From positions 1-63,780 of the forward strand of contig NZ_JACRWC010000039.1 in assembly GCF_014306095.1 (NCBI RefSeq): a DNA stretch of 63,780 nucleotides, given 5' to 3'. The notes under the pieces were generated by a model. It had not been told where the DNA came from, did not search any database, and saw only the letters and a program-made list of their open reading frames with translations. Positions 41,039-50,929 of this stretch are shown here, piece by piece. Each line of letters opens with the position of its first letter. The stretch's first letter is position 1. This DNA is from Lentihominibacter faecis (GTDB lineage Bacteria; Bacillota; Clostridia; Peptostreptococcales; Anaerovoracaceae). The translations under genes were made by a program, and so were the position numbers.

Positions 41039-42387
41039 TAAAACATCCCTCCGGCATCCGGAATATTTCCTGACGCTTTATCTTTAAACTGGGTGTAGCG
41101 CTCGATCCATGCCACATCTACACTGCCCGTAGGTCCACTTCGATGCTTGGCCACAATGACCTCGCACTCCCCTGGTTTTTCGGTATCTTCTTTATTATAA
41201 TATTCATCCCGGTACAGAAAAATAACGATATCGGCATCCTGCTCGATGGAACCTGATTCTCTCAGGTCGGAAAGCATCGGCCGGTGATCCGTTCTCTGTT
41301 CCGGTGCTCGGGAAAGCTGGGACAGCACCAGGACCGGGCAGTCCAGCTCTCTGGCAAGGAGTTTTAAGTTACGGGAGATCACAGAGATCTCCTGTGTTCT
41401 GGAATCCGCCTTGCCCTCCGGATTCATCAGCTGCAGATAGTCGATGATCACAAGATCGAGACCTGCCTCCGCTTTGAGACGGCGGCATTTGCTCTTCATC
41501 TCCATGATACTGATCCCTGCTGTATCATCGATATGTATATTGCTGTTTGACAGAATATCCAGCGCCACGTTGAGATCATCCCAGTCCCGGCGTTCCAGAC
41601 GTCCTGTTTTCAAGGTCTGCAGATCGACCTTGGATTCCATCGAAAGAAGTCTCTGGGTGAGCTGCTCCTTAGCCATTTCCAGACTGAAGATCATCACAGA
41701 CGCTTTCCCCTTGACCGCGGCATTACGCGCCAGAGACAGGGCGAACGCCGTCTTTCCCATGGCAGGTCTTGCTGCCAGGATGATCAGGTCGGATTTCTGC
41801 ATACCGGACGTCATTTCGTCCAGCTTGGAAAATCCTGTGGTGATCCCGGTAAGACCACCGTCCATCTGTTCTGCTCTGTCGATGATGGCCAGGTTTTCTA
41901 CCAGCACATCCCGGATATGAGAATACTGTCCCTTCTGCCGGGCTTGTGATATCTCGAATATCCCGCTTTCTGCGTAGTCCAGCATCTGGTTGGCATCCAT
42001 CGTTCCGTCATAACCCTTGGTCACGATATCATCCGCCGTTTCGATAAGCCGGCGCACAGAAGCCTTTTCTGCCACGATCCTGCCGTACTCCATGGCATTG
42101 GATGTGGTCGGCGTCATGGAGGACAAAGATGCGATATATGCTCTGCCACCCACCATTTCAAGGCTGTTTCTCTTTTTTAATTCTTCTGCGACTGTCAGCG
42201 CATCCACAGGTGCATTCTTGCGATTCAGGTCGATCATGGCCTGGAAGATCTCCTTGTGATTTTCATCATAAAAATCAGCCGGTTTCACAACCTCCATCAC
42301 GTCAAAAAGTGCATCCTTGGAAAGCATGGCAGCCCCCAGTACAGATTTCTCTGCCTCCGCACTGTGTGGAGGTACTCTTCCTTCCAT
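41038..42387 (-). CDS. dnaB: Replicative DNA helicase
   Basis: 449 residues. An N-terminal helical domain (about 1-105) and a RecA-like ATPase: Walker A ARPAMGKTAF near 205, Walker B LVIIDYLQLM near 310, and the end RHRSGPTGSVDVAW. It is the ring helicase that unwinds DNA at the fork. The gene order yybS-gdpP-rplI-dnaB is common in Firmicutes. Confidence 0.96.
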   Translation of the reverse strand: MEGRVPPHSAEAEKSVLGAAMLSKDALFDVMEVVKPADFYDENHKEIFQAMIDLNRKNAPVDALTVAEELKKRNSLEMVGGRAYIASLSSMTPTTSNAMEYGRIVAEKASVRRLIETADDIVTKGYDGTMDANQMLDYAESGIFEISQARQKGQYSHIRDVLVENLAIIDRAEQMDGGLTGITTGFSKLDEMTSGMQKSDLIILAARPAMGKTAFALSLARNAAVKGKASVMIFSLEMAKEQLTQRLLSMESKVDLQTLKTGRLERRDWDDLNVALDILSNSNIHIDDTAGISIMEMKSKCRRLKAEAGLDLVIIDYLQLMNPEGKADSRTQEISVISRNLKLLARELDCPVLVLSQLSRAPEQRTDHRPMLSDLRESGSIEQDADIVIFLYRDEYYNKEDTEKPGECEVIVAKHRSGPTGSVDVAWIERYTQFKDKASGNIPDAGGMF

Positions 42388-42405
42388 ATATGTTCCCTTC
42401 TGTCT

Positions 42406-42430
42406 GCAAAATCACCTCCGGTGATTTTGC
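42406..42430 (-). other. Perfect hairpin in the rplI-dnaB gap
   Basis: An 11-bp perfect stem (GCAAAATCACC and its complement) with a 3-nt loop. On the transcript it contains a GGAGGTGA sequence 19-26 nt before the dnaB ATG. It has no T-run, so it may act as a processing or translation-control structure rather than a terminator. Confidence 0.6.
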
Positions 42431-42431
42431 T

Positions 42432-42878
42432 CTATGCTATGGTAACCGATACTTTCAGCTGTGCGGAGATCTCAGTGAACAGCTTCAGCGTCACTTCTGT
42501 TTCTCCCGCCTGCTTGATCGGGGTCTTCATTTCAATCTTTTTCTTGTCGATCTTCATGCCTTCCTGTTTTTCCAGTGCTTCCGCAATATCCTTGGAAGTG
42601 ATGGATCCGAACAGCTTGCCGGAATCCCCTCCCTTGGATTCGATCTTTAAGGTTATTTTTTCCAGTTTCGCAGCCATTTCCTTAGCTGCAGCTTTCTGTT
42701 CTTCCAGCTTTTCTGCTGCGATCGCTTTCTGCTTTTCCAGACTGCGGATGTTTCCTTCGGTCGCTTCCTTGGCAAGTCCTTTCGGCAGCAGCATATTTCT
42801 GGCATAACCGTCGCTTACTTTTACTACATCTCCCGCTTTACCGGACCCCTTTACATCTTTCATTAAAATAACTATCAT
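42432..42878 (-). CDS. rplI: 50S ribosomal protein L9
   Basis: 148 residues, full length. The N-terminal domain (VILMKDVKGSGKAGDVVKVSDGYARNMLLPKGLA) and the long connecting helix and C-terminal domain are typical. L9 binds 23S rRNA near the L1 stalk. It sits between gdpP and dnaB. Confidence 0.97.
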   Translation of the reverse strand: MIVILMKDVKGSGKAGDVVKVSDGYARNMLLPKGLAKEATEGNIRSLEKQKAIAAEKLEEQKAAAKEMAAKLEKITLKIESKGGDSGKLFGSITSKDIAEALEKQEGMKIDKKKIEMKTPIKQAGETEVTLKLFTEISAQLKVSVTIA

Positions 42879-42904
42879 AATTTTATCCTCCTAATGTGAA
42901 GTTC

Positions 42905-44665
42905 CTAAGAATTTTTTTCATTTAACGCTTCGCGGATGCGGATGAGGATCTCTTCCGGAGACATCTCCACCTGCGCTCCCGCAGTATTGAGATGCCCGCC
43001 GCCGCCGAATTTTTCCATCACGACCTGCACGTTGACATCCCCTAAAGACCTGGCGCTGACAACGGTTTTGCCATACTCGTTCTGTCCGGCGACGAAACTT
43101 GCACGGATGCCCCGGATGGTCAAAAGCTCATCCGCCACCTGGGAATTGAGTATCTGGGAATTAGGGTTCTGTCCCGGACAGATGGACATAGCGATCCCTC
43201 CGTCAAAGAACTGGGCGTTGGCAATGCACATAGCCCGCACTTTGAAGCTTTCAGTATTCGCTTGGAAATACCGCCGTACATGCTCCAGGTCGGCTCCTGC
43301 ACGCCGCAGCCAGGACGCCGCCTCGAAAGTCCGCACACCCGCCTTTACAGCAAATCGGTTGGTATCCACCATGATGCCTGCCAGCAGCGCGTTCGCTTCC
43401 ATATTCGTCAGTGTCCGTTTTTCACAGGCGTACTGTATGATCTCTGTCACCAGCTCGGAGGCCGACGATGCATACGATTCCATATAGGAAAGAAGCAGAT
43501 CCGAGAAGCAGTCTTCTGCACGCCTGTGATGGTCGATGACCACAGTCCGGCCTACTTTCATGATCAGCGCGTTCGATTCCACCAGGATCGGACGGTGAGC
43601 ATCCACCACGACCACCAGGGAATTCTCGTCTACCAGATTGAGAGCCTTTTCCGGAGAAACGAATTCATAATATCCCGTTTCCTTGGCTTCATCAGCAATC
43701 GCTGTCAGCGCATCATTATAAGGTCCCAGGACTACATAGGCTTCCTTGCCCATGCTTTCGGCGATCCGATAAATCCCCAGAGAAGCTCCGAAGCTGTCCA
43801 TATCCGGGTTTCTGTGTCCCATGACGAAGATCCGGGAAGACTGGCTGATGAGCAGTTTCAGCGCGTGAGCGATGATCCGGGATTTTCCCTTATTGCTCTT
43901 CTCCACGCTCTGGGATTTGCCCCCATAATATTCGAAGTTCTTGATGTTCTTGATGATAGCCTGATCGCCTCCGCGTCCCAGTGCCAGATCCAGGGCGTCT
44001 TCCGCGTAGGTTTCACAGTCTGCCAGCGTCTTGCCGCCGATGCCCACTCCGATACTGAGGGTCACAGGGAAGTCCGCTTCCGTTTCGATTTCCTTGGCTT
44101 CATCCAGGATGCAAAACTTATCATCCACCAGTCTCTGCAGATTCCCGTGGGTCAGGCAGATCTCATAGAGATGCTCACGATACCGCACTACTGCTGCGCC
44201 AAGTTTTTCTCCCCAGCCGCGGATCAGGCGATCGATCTCTGTGGAGATCGCCAGTTCCCGCTCGTCTCCTGCGCTGGCTGTCAGTTCATCAAAATTATCT
44301 ACGTTGATGACTGCGATACATGCCTTCTCGTCGTTGTACATATCCTTGAGCACTTCATACGAAGTCACATCGATGAAGCTCATCATGATGCTGGCTGTTT
44401 CTCCTTCTCCGATGAATTCACTCAGGATCTTAAACGATTTGTCATTGCTGTCCAGGTACAGATTTGTTTCGTTTTGTGCTGCCTCGATCAATTCCGCCGG
44501 CCTGATCCGTGTCAACTCGAAAATGTCCCTGCCGATGATCCCATCGTACTTGAACACCTCTGCGATCTTACTGCTCGCCCGTGTGATCTTCCCGTTGAGA
44601 TTTACAAAACACAAGGGGATCTGCGAATAATGTGCCAACAGTTTTTCCACTCTTCCTACATACAT
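42905..44665 (-). CDS. gdpP: Cyclic-di-AMP phosphodiesterase, GdpP-like without membrane helices
   Basis: 586 residues. A PAS-like domain (about 8-95), a degenerate GGDEF domain (about 110-235), a DHH domain (GHRNPDMDSFGA near 280 and VVIDHHRR near 375) and DHHA1 (FGGGGHLNTAGA near the end). GdpP cleaves the second messenger c-di-AMP. Typical GdpP starts with two membrane helices. This protein begins directly with the PAS-like part, and the separate membrane protein just upstream (44680-45441) may anchor it. An AGGAG-type site precedes the ATG. Confidence 0.9.
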   Translation of the reverse strand: MYVGRVEKLLAHYSQIPLCFVNLNGKITRASSKIAEVFKYDGIIGRDIFELTRIRPAELIEAAQNETNLYLDSNDKSFKILSEFIGEGETASIMMSFIDVTSYEVLKDMYNDEKACIAVINVDNFDELTASAGDERELAISTEIDRLIRGWGEKLGAAVVRYREHLYEICLTHGNLQRLVDDKFCILDEAKEIETEADFPVTLSIGVGIGGKTLADCETYAEDALDLALGRGGDQAIIKNIKNFEYYGGKSQSVEKSNKGKSRIIAHALKLLISQSSRIFVMGHRNPDMDSFGASLGIYRIAESMGKEAYVVLGPYNDALTAIADEAKETGYYEFVSPEKALNLVDENSLVVVVDAHRPILVESNALIMKVGRTVVIDHHRRAEDCFSDLLLSYMESYASSASELVTEIIQYACEKRTLTNMEANALLAGIMVDTNRFAVKAGVRTFEAASWLRRAGADLEHVRRYFQANTESFKVRAMCIANAQFFDGGIAMSICPGQNPNSQILNSQVADELLTIRGIRASFVAGQNEYGKTVVSARSLGDVNVQVVMEKFGGGGHLNTAGAQVEMSPEEILIRIREALNEKNS

Positions 44666-44679
44666 TGTACTAACTCCTC

Positions 44680-45441
44680 TTACCGTCGCTTCTTGCTTTC
44701 GTGATACAGCAGTCTGTATTTAAAGCTGAAAATAAGGTCGAATATTCCCAGCATAACGATGATGCTCCTGCCCATGTAAATATTCCACAGAACAATGGTC
44801 AGAGCCAGCGCAAAACCCTTCGGTATGTGCTTTACATAAAACAGCATGAAAATCACCGAAGCGCCCTGCAGGTACATGACAAAGTCGAACAGCAGATCCA
44901 TATTAGTATAAAACGCGCTGTTTTCTACCGATCCGGTCATCGTCGCCAGCCATACGATCATGTAAATGGCCACCAGCACGAATACGGCTGTGTTCGGCAT
45001 ATCGAATTCCCTGAACCGCGGCATTTTGTTCACTTCTCCGCGCCGTGACAGGGATTTGCTCAAAATCAAATATGCGATGTACGAAGTCAGGCATGACAGG
45101 ATCATGATGCAGGCCGGGATCAATTTCAGCGCTTCATCGTAGACTGCCGTCAGAAGCTTGACCCGTTCTGCCATGTCGTGCGACTCCAGTTTCAGCGCTT
45201 TGATGACCGTTGGATCCTGAGCTGCTGCCTTAGAGATCTCTTCTATCGACCCGTGGAGCTGCGACAGCACACCGTCTCCCACCATGGATGCTCCCATGAA
45301 TATCACGGCTGCTGCTGCACAAATGGTGATCACACTGATCAGCACCACGTCATACGGGTTTCTCCCGCCCTTTGTAATGTAGCGAGGCATCACCAGAAAT
45401 GGTGCAACTACTGTTATAAACAATATCATCAAAAGATACAT
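44680..45441 (-). CDS. YybS/DUF2232-like membrane protein
   Basis: 253 residues with about seven membrane helices (a pair at 1-50, then about 103-125, 150-170, 188-210 and 213-240). Its place directly before the gdpP-like gene, in the yybS position, and its general topology suggest the DUF2232 family. Sequence similarity is not strong enough to be sure. It lies 1 bp after ftsH. Confidence 0.65.
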   Translation of the reverse strand: MYLLMILFITVVAPFLVMPRYITKGGRNPYDVVLISVITICAAAAVIFMGASMVGDGVLSQLHGSIEEISKAAAQDPTVIKALKLESHDMAERVKLLTAVYDEALKLIPACIMILSCLTSYIAYLILSKSLSRRGEVNKMPRFREFDMPNTAVFVLVAIYMIVWLATMTGSVENSAFYTNMDLLFDFVMYLQGASVIFMLFYVKHIPKGFALALTIVLWNIYMGRSIIVMLGIFDLIFSFKYRLLYHESKKRR

Positions 45442-45442
45442 T

Positions 45443-47293
45443 CTATTTTCCTTTGCCTTCCGTTTCCTTTTCCTTATTTCCCTTTAGAATGTGCATGAAT
45501 TCTTCGCCTGTGATCGTCTCTTTTTCATAAAGATACTTTGCAAGCTCGTCCAGCTTCTCCCGGTTTTCTTCCAGGATCTCACAGGCTTTTTTATGCTGCT
45601 TTCGCACGATCTCTACTACTGCTCGATCGATTTCCTGCTGCGTCTGCGGCGAGCAGCTTAAAGATGTGTCTCCGCCCAGATACTGGTTGTTGACCGTTTC
45701 CATCGCAACCATGTCGAAGTCGCTGCTCATGCCGTACTGCGTGATCATGGCTCTTGCCAGTTTGGTCGCCTGCTCGATGTCGTTGGACGCTCCCGTCGTG
45801 ATGGAGCCGAACCGGGTTTCTTCTGCCGCCCGTCCGCCGGTCAGGGTCGCGATCTTATTTTCGATCTCTTCCTTGCTCATCAGATAATGATTGCCCTCAT
45901 CGATCTGCATGGTATACCCAAGGGCGCCTGATGTGCGTGGCACGATGGTGATCTTTTCTACCGGTGCAGAATGGCTCTGCTTAGCTGCCACGAGAGCATG
46001 TCCGATTTCGTGATAAGCCACGATATGTTTTTCTTTATCCGTAAGGATCGCATTCTTCTTCTGATATCCTGCGATGACCACTTCGATACTTTCTTCCAGG
46101 TCTTCCTGTGTCACATGATGCCGGTTGTCCCGCACGGCTCTCAGTGCCGCTTCATTGACGATGTTAGCCAGCTCCGCACCGGACGCACCAGATGCCATGC
46201 GCGCGATCTTCTGATAGTCCACGTGTTTATCCATACGCACTTTCTTCGCATGGACTTTCAGGATATCCTCTCTGCCTTTGAGATCAGGCAGTTCTACCGG
46301 AACTCTCCGGTCAAAGCGACCCGGACGCAGCAGTGCAGGATCCAGGGATTCCGGACGGTTGGTCGCGGCCAGCAAAATGACCCCGTTGTTTTCTTCAAAG
46401 CCATCCATTTCGGTCAGCAGCTGGTTCAGCGTCTGCTCCCGTTCATCGTTGCCCATGACTCTGCCGTCACGCTTCTGTCCGATGGCGTCGATCTCGTCGA
46501 TAAAGACGATGCACGGAGCCTTTTCCTTGGCCTGCTTGAAAAGATCGCGCACTTTAGACGCACCCATGCCGACAAACATTTCTACAAACTCCGAACCGGA
46601 CATGGAGAAAAACGGCACGTTGGATTCCCCTGCCACCGCCTTTGCAAGCATGGTCTTACCGGTTCCCGGAGGGCCTACCAGCAGTACGCCCTTCGGCATG
46701 GAAGCTCCGATCTCTCTGTACTTGCTCGGATCGTGAAGATATTCCACGATCTCTGCGAGATTTTCCTTGGCCTCATCTTCTCCTGCCACGTCGTCAAACC
46801 TGATCCCTTCGGAGGATTTGACGTAGATCTTGGCGTTGCTCTTACCCATACCGAACATCATGGAGTTGCCACCGGCCTTGTCCATCATCTTCTTCGACAT
46901 GTACCGTCCCAGGAATATAAAGAGGACGATCGGCAGCACCCAGTACATCAGCAGGGACACCCACGGGGAAGTCTGCCGCTGTATCTCGCCGGAGAATTTC
47001 GCACCGGATTCGTACAGTCGTTTCGTCAGTTCATCATCATTTACCATGCCGGTCTTATATATGATGTCCTTGTCTTTTTTATCTGTAAATATGATTTCGT
47101 TTTCCTGCGCCTTGATCTCCACCTTGCCGATCTGTTTGTTTTCAGTCATGGAAATGAACTTGCTGTAATCCACTTCCTCGACCTGACGCTGCTGCATCCA
47201 TGGCATCAGAACCAGGTTACCGAGTAAAATCAGCAGCATAACGATCGTATAGTAGAAAAACAACGGCTTTTTCGGTCGTTTTACCTCATTCAT
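45443..47293 (-). CDS. ftsH: ATP-dependent zinc metalloprotease FtsH
   Basis: 616 residues. Two membrane helices (about 8-28 and 108-128) flank a small extracytoplasmic domain. Then AAA+ with Walker A GPPGTGKT (near 205), Walker B IVFIDEID, the [12 protein letters not shown], and the M41 protease zinc site HEIGHALVA (near 430). It degrades membrane proteins and short-lived regulators. The C-terminus is charged, as usual. Confidence 0.97.
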   Translation of the reverse strand: MNEVKRPKKPLFFYYTIVMLLILLGNLVLMPWMQQRQVEEVDYSKFISMTENKQIGKVEIKAQENEIIFTDKKDKDIIYKTGMVNDDELTKRLYESGAKFSGEIQRQTSPWVSLLMYWVLPIVLFIFLGRYMSKKMMDKAGGNSMMFGMGKSNAKIYVKSSEGIRFDDVAGEDEAKENLAEIVEYLHDPSKYREIGASMPKGVLLVGPPGTGKTMLAKAVAGESNVPFFSMSGSEFVEMFVGMGASKVRDLFKQAKEKAPCIVFIDEIDAIGQKRDGRVMGNDEREQTLNQLLTEMDGFEENNGVILLAATNRPESLDPALLRPGRFDRRVPVELPDLKGREDILKVHAKKVRMDKHVDYQKIARMASGASGAELANIVNEAALRAVRDNRHHVTQEDLEESIEVVIAGYQKKNAILTDKEKHIVAYHEIGHALVAAKQSHSAPVEKITIVPRTSGALGYTMQIDEGNHYLMSKEEIENKIATLTGGRAAEETRFGSITTGASNDIEQATKLARAMITQYGMSSDFDMVAMETVNNQYLGGDTSLSCSPQTQQEIDRAVVEIVRKQHKKACEILEENREKLDELAKYLYEKETITGEEFMHILKGNKEKETEGKGK

Positions 47294-47339
47294 ACAGTTT
47301 TCTCCTCTGAATATAATTCAACATAGTATTATACCATAG

Positions 47340-48995
47340 TTAGACGGCTTCCGTAAACAGCGGCAGGGAAAAAACAAAGCAGCTTCCTCGCTCTTCTTCT
47401 GATGTTACCGTTATTTTGCCGCCGTGACCACGGATGATCTGTTCCGAAAGACTGAGTCCCAGACCGCTGCCGCCCCGGCGTTTTTTCGTCTGCGGACTGC
47501 GGTAGAAGTTTTCAAAGATGTGCTTGAGATCTTCCGATGAAATGCCGACACCATCGTCTGTCACAGAAACATAAAAGTTTCCGGCATCCCTGTCGATGCC
47601 GCAGTTTACAGCGATCATCCCGCCTTCTTCCGTCGCCTTGACTGCATTGTTGAAAATATTCTCAAAAACCTGCTCGATCCGCTTCACGTCAGCAAGCACA
47701 AAGTCATCCTCTTTGATTCCGCCTTCTACGGCAAAGCGGAACTCCCGGTTTTCCATAGCGAATTCGCTGCCGCTTTCATGAAAATCATCTATGTGGGACG
47801 CGTAGATCTGTTCGACCAGATCTTTGCAGCTGATCTTCTCGAATTCATAGTGGAACCGGTTAGCTTCCAGCTTGCTGAGCATGGAGATATCATCCACCAG
47901 TCGAGTCAGGGATCTGGCCTTGTTTGCAATGGTATCAACAGCTTTGTTCCGGTCTTCCTCGGTCCGGATGACGCCTTTCTGGATAGCTTCGGAATACCCT
48001 TGGATATAGGTGATCGGCGTTTTTAAGTCATGGGAAATATAGGACAGCATCAGCTGCCGGTTCTTGTTGTTTTCTGCGATCTTGCGTTCCGCCTCGATCC
48101 GCTCTGTCACATCCCTGAACACGCCTTCCACGGCAACGACTCTGCCACCTGCTTTTTTTCTGGTCACAAGACACTGGAGGTTCAAGATCTCGCCATTTTT
48201 CGATTCCACCGTAACGATGCAGTCCTTAAAGCAGTCATCAGCGTCTCCAAGCAGCTCTTCCATCAGCTGACGATCATCCTCCAGTGCGATCTCTACGTGA
48301 AGCTTGCTGTTGTTGTAAAAGTCCTGCGGTGTATATCCCAGCAGCGTTTCCGCCGCAGGGCTTACCAGAGAAAACCGCGGATACGGGACAAGCACATAAT
48401 AAAAGATGATGTCCTGAGACGTTTCCGCAAACTCCGAAAGGTAGTCTTCTTTTAGTGACTCCTCGTTACGCATCTGCAGACGATAAAGAACCGCAAAGCT
48501 TACATTTTGCACCATCAGAAGGAACATCCCTGCGCAAAGCCACAAGATCACCTGCGGGGTGTTTTCATTGCCGTAAATAAGGAAATCGTAAAGAGATAAA
48601 AACAGGCCACTGGCGCCGAACACCAGCAGCCCCAGCACTTTGATAATAAACTGAAAATCCCATTTCACTAAAATAATGTACAGGATCATAATGACGGCCA
48701 CCAGCTTGAACACCAGCAGCAATACGTAAACCCCCTGCGTCACGCCGTAATAGTACATATAGACAGTGAAGAATCCAATGCAGATGATCCCGTATTTTAA
48801 TGCGAAATAATGGTGCGGAATATTTTTGATGGTATTGCAGGCATACACCGTTCCTACCAATGCCGCCACCTGGCATACCTCACTGCTGAGGTATGCGACT
48901 GACCGAACGTTCGTCGTGTTTACGACCACCAGTATGATAATGCCCGCTGCGTAGCAGGCACAGCTTAGAAGCCATGTCCAAAAATACTTGTTCAT
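47340..48995 (-). CDS. Membrane sensor histidine kinase with PAS
   Basis: 551 residues. Six or so membrane helices (about 7-175) without a large external domain, a PAS domain (about 190-305), HisKA with H322 (SYISHDLKTP), and HATPase_c (NNAVKATEEGG, DDGVGI, GSGLGL). No response regulator is adjacent. The OmpR-type regulator at 52844-53557 is the nearest and could be the partner, but that is speculation. It is divergent from the symporter gene at 49055. Confidence 0.9.
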   Translation of the reverse strand: MNKYFWTWLLSCACYAAGIIILVVVNTTNVRSVAYLSSEVCQVAALVGTVYACNTIKNIPHHYFALKYGIICIGFFTVYMYYYGVTQGVYVLLLVFKLVAVIMILYIILVKWDFQFIIKVLGLLVFGASGLFLSLYDFLIYGNENTPQVILWLCAGMFLLMVQNVSFAVLYRLQMRNEESLKEDYLSEFAETSQDIIFYYVLVPYPRFSLVSPAAETLLGYTPQDFYNNSKLHVEIALEDDRQLMEELLGDADDCFKDCIVTVESKNGEILNLQCLVTRKKAGGRVVAVEGVFRDVTERIEAERKIAENNKNRQLMLSYISHDLKTPITYIQGYSEAIQKGVIRTEEDRNKAVDTIANKARSLTRLVDDISMLSKLEANRFHYEFEKISCKDLVEQIYASHIDDFHESGSEFAMENREFRFAVEGGIKEDDFVLADVKRIEQVFENIFNNAVKATEEGGMIAVNCGIDRDAGNFYVSVTDDGVGISSEDLKHIFENFYRSPQTKKRRGGSGLGLSLSEQIIRGHGGKITVTSEEERGSCFVFSLPLFTEAV

Positions 48996-49017
48996 AGGAT
49001 CACCTGTTGTGTTATGA

Positions 49018-49023
49018 TATAAT
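49018..49023 (+). promoter_or_regulatory. -10 box of the 49055 symporter gene
   Basis: TATAAT at 49018-49023 in the 59-bp divergent gap, about 31 bp before the ATG, with GGGAG as ribosome site. The -35 region is weak. Confidence 0.5.
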
Positions 49024-49054
49024 ATATGTTGACTATAGCATACGGGAGAAATTT

Positions 49055-50779
49055 ATGTCAATATCAGCACTTTTCGATATGATACAGAACAATATCAGCC
49101 TTATTATCATTCTGATTTTTGCAGGAGTTCCTTTGCTGATCGGATCGACGGCGGCCAACAGATCCGTCTCAACGATCTCCGATTTCTTTTTATGCAACCG
49201 ATCGCTGGGAACGGCGCTGTCCTTTTGTACGATCTATGCCACATGGTGGAGTTCCTTCGCATTTCTGGGATCCACATCTTCCTTTTACACCCAGGGACCG
49301 CTTTACTGGATCGCACTGGGCTGGAACGTGCTCTTCGGCATCCTTTTCTGTGTGTTCGGCAAGCCCTTGTGGCTGCAAAGCCGTCTGCGGAACTACCGTA
49401 CTCCTGTTGATTTTTTTCACGATAAATATCACTCCCGCCCTCTGGATATAGCGGCCATCCTGCTGATGGTCGGCCTTTCGATCCCTTATATTTCCGTTCA
49501 GTTTCTGGGCGGCGGCATCATCATTGAGATGGCGACTAACGGGCTCATCCCCTGGCGCATCAGTGCACTGCTGTTTTTTATGATCATGATCCTCTACATA
49601 TGGTCCGGCGGTCTGCGCGCCATCGCATGGACTGACGCCTTGTATTCCATTATGATCTTCTCCGGTATGCTTCTCATAGGCATTCTGTTCATCCACATGA
49701 CGGGCGGCGTGGGCGAAACGTTTTCGGAGCTTGCAAAGACTCATCCTGAGAATCTGCATCTGCCTGCGGTCGTGAACGGGACTCTTGGCGCAGGATTCTG
49801 GTTTTCGCTGCTGGTCATCATGCCTCTCGGAGAACTGATGATGCCTCAGATCTGGATCCGCACTTATGCGGTAAAAAAAAGCCGGACCTTTGATGCCATG
49901 CCGTTCCTGCTGAGCATCGCCACGCTGGCGTACCTGGGAACCATGCTGGCCGGAAATGCTGCTGCTGTGCTTGAGCCGGACTATCCGGGAGCATCGGATT
50001 ATATCCTCCCTGCCATGCTGATCAAATATCTGCCTCCCGTGCTGATGGCGTTCATCATCTGTTGTGCCGCTGCGGCATGTCTTTCTACGGCCAACTCACA
50101 GCTGCACTCGATTTCAGAGATTTTGACGCTGGATATTTATAAGACTTATTTTCACAGAAAAGCTCCGGAAAAGCATCTGATCCTTGCTGCAAAGGGCTTT
50201 ATTCTGCTGATCGCGATGCTGGCATATCTGCTGCTTCTGTTTGGCAATCTTTCCACGATTTTTCAAACTGCTTTTTTGGCATTCAGCGGGATCATTCAGC
50301 TGGCAGTTCCTGCGGTGGGCGGCCTGTTCTGGGAAAAGAGGGACGCCCGGAGCGCGCTGTCCGGTCTTCTTTTCGGTCTGGCAGTGACCTTTCTTTTCTC
50401 TTTATGGCAGCCTTTCGTACTTCCGGTCAGTCCCGGTCTCATCGGACTTATATGCAATGCATGCCTGTACTTCGGGATGAGTATGTATCGCAGTCGAAAA
50501 GCAAAGGGGAGCATAGCAGAAGAGAGAATGCCGGAACCGAAAGCGGAGATAAAACCGTCGAAACAGAAAAACCTGAAAACCCTCTGGATCGCCATTATCG
50601 CAAGTTTCGTTCTGATGGGCGGTCCGCTGATCATCCTTCTGGATCACAGTCACTTGAACATCGCCCACATCCCGATCCTCTACCTGTTCGTCTTCGCATT
50701 GTGGATCGCCCTGTGTGTCCTGACCTTTATCGGATGGAGAATGCGATGGGGAGAGAAGAGTGAGGACGCAGAGAAATAG
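49055..50779 (+). CDS. Sodium:solute symporter family protein
   Basis: 574 residues from the ATG at 49055 (GGGAG 6 nt upstream). About 13 membrane helices. The SSS signature region reads SDFFLCNRSLGTAL at the start and CCAAAACLSTANSQLHSISEIL near 350. After residue 480 a charged segment leads to two extra helices at the C-terminus. It imports an organic solute with sodium, and the substrate is not predictable from sequence. Confidence 0.9.
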   Translation: MSISALFDMIQNNISLIIILIFAGVPLLIGSTAANRSVSTISDFFLCNRSLGTALSFCTIYATWWSSFAFLGSTSSFYTQGPLYWIALGWNVLFGILFCVFGKPLWLQSRLRNYRTPVDFFHDKYHSRPLDIAAILLMVGLSIPYISVQFLGGGIIIEMATNGLIPWRISALLFFMIMILYIWSGGLRAIAWTDALYSIMIFSGMLLIGILFIHMTGGVGETFSELAKTHPENLHLPAVVNGTLGAGFWFSLLVIMPLGELMMPQIWIRTYAVKKSRTFDAMPFLLSIATLAYLGTMLAGNAAAVLEPDYPGASDYILPAMLIKYLPPVLMAFIICCAAAACLSTANSQLHSISEILTLDIYKTYFHRKAPEKHLILAAKGFILLIAMLAYLLLLFGNLSTIFQTAFLAFSGIIQLAVPAVGGLFWEKRDARSALSGLLFGLAVTFLFSLWQPFVLPVSPGLIGLICNACLYFGMSMYRSRKAKGSIAEERMPEPKAEIKPSKQKNLKTLWIAIIASFVLMGGPLIILLDHSHLNIAHIPILYLFVFALWIALCVLTFIGWRMRWGEKSEDAEK

Positions 50780-50828
50780 CCACTCCACTACAGAAAATTT
50801 CTCCATAACGCAGAGAAAGCGCAGCGCC

Positions 50829-50852
50829 CTTTGCAGGATCCTTTGCAGGATC
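50829..50852. repeat. Tandem CTTTGCAGGATC pair
   Basis: Two exact 12-bp copies, head to tail, in the gap between the two convergent symporter genes. Each contains the over-represented word CTTTGCAG. Flanking GAGAAAGCGCAGCGCC and GGCGTTACGCTTCCTC can pair around them as a long imperfect stem. Confidence 0.8.
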
Positions 50853-50929
50853 CGCCTCCGGCGTTACGCTTCCTCTGATTCACTTTTGCTTACTTCTATC
50901 TCTTTGAGTAAAAAAGAGCATACTGTTAT

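Noticed and set aside
45971-47227. Long plus-strand frame opposite ftsH
   Set aside because: FtsH on the minus strand is unmistakable. The opposite frame is rich in His and Cys, as shadow frames often are.
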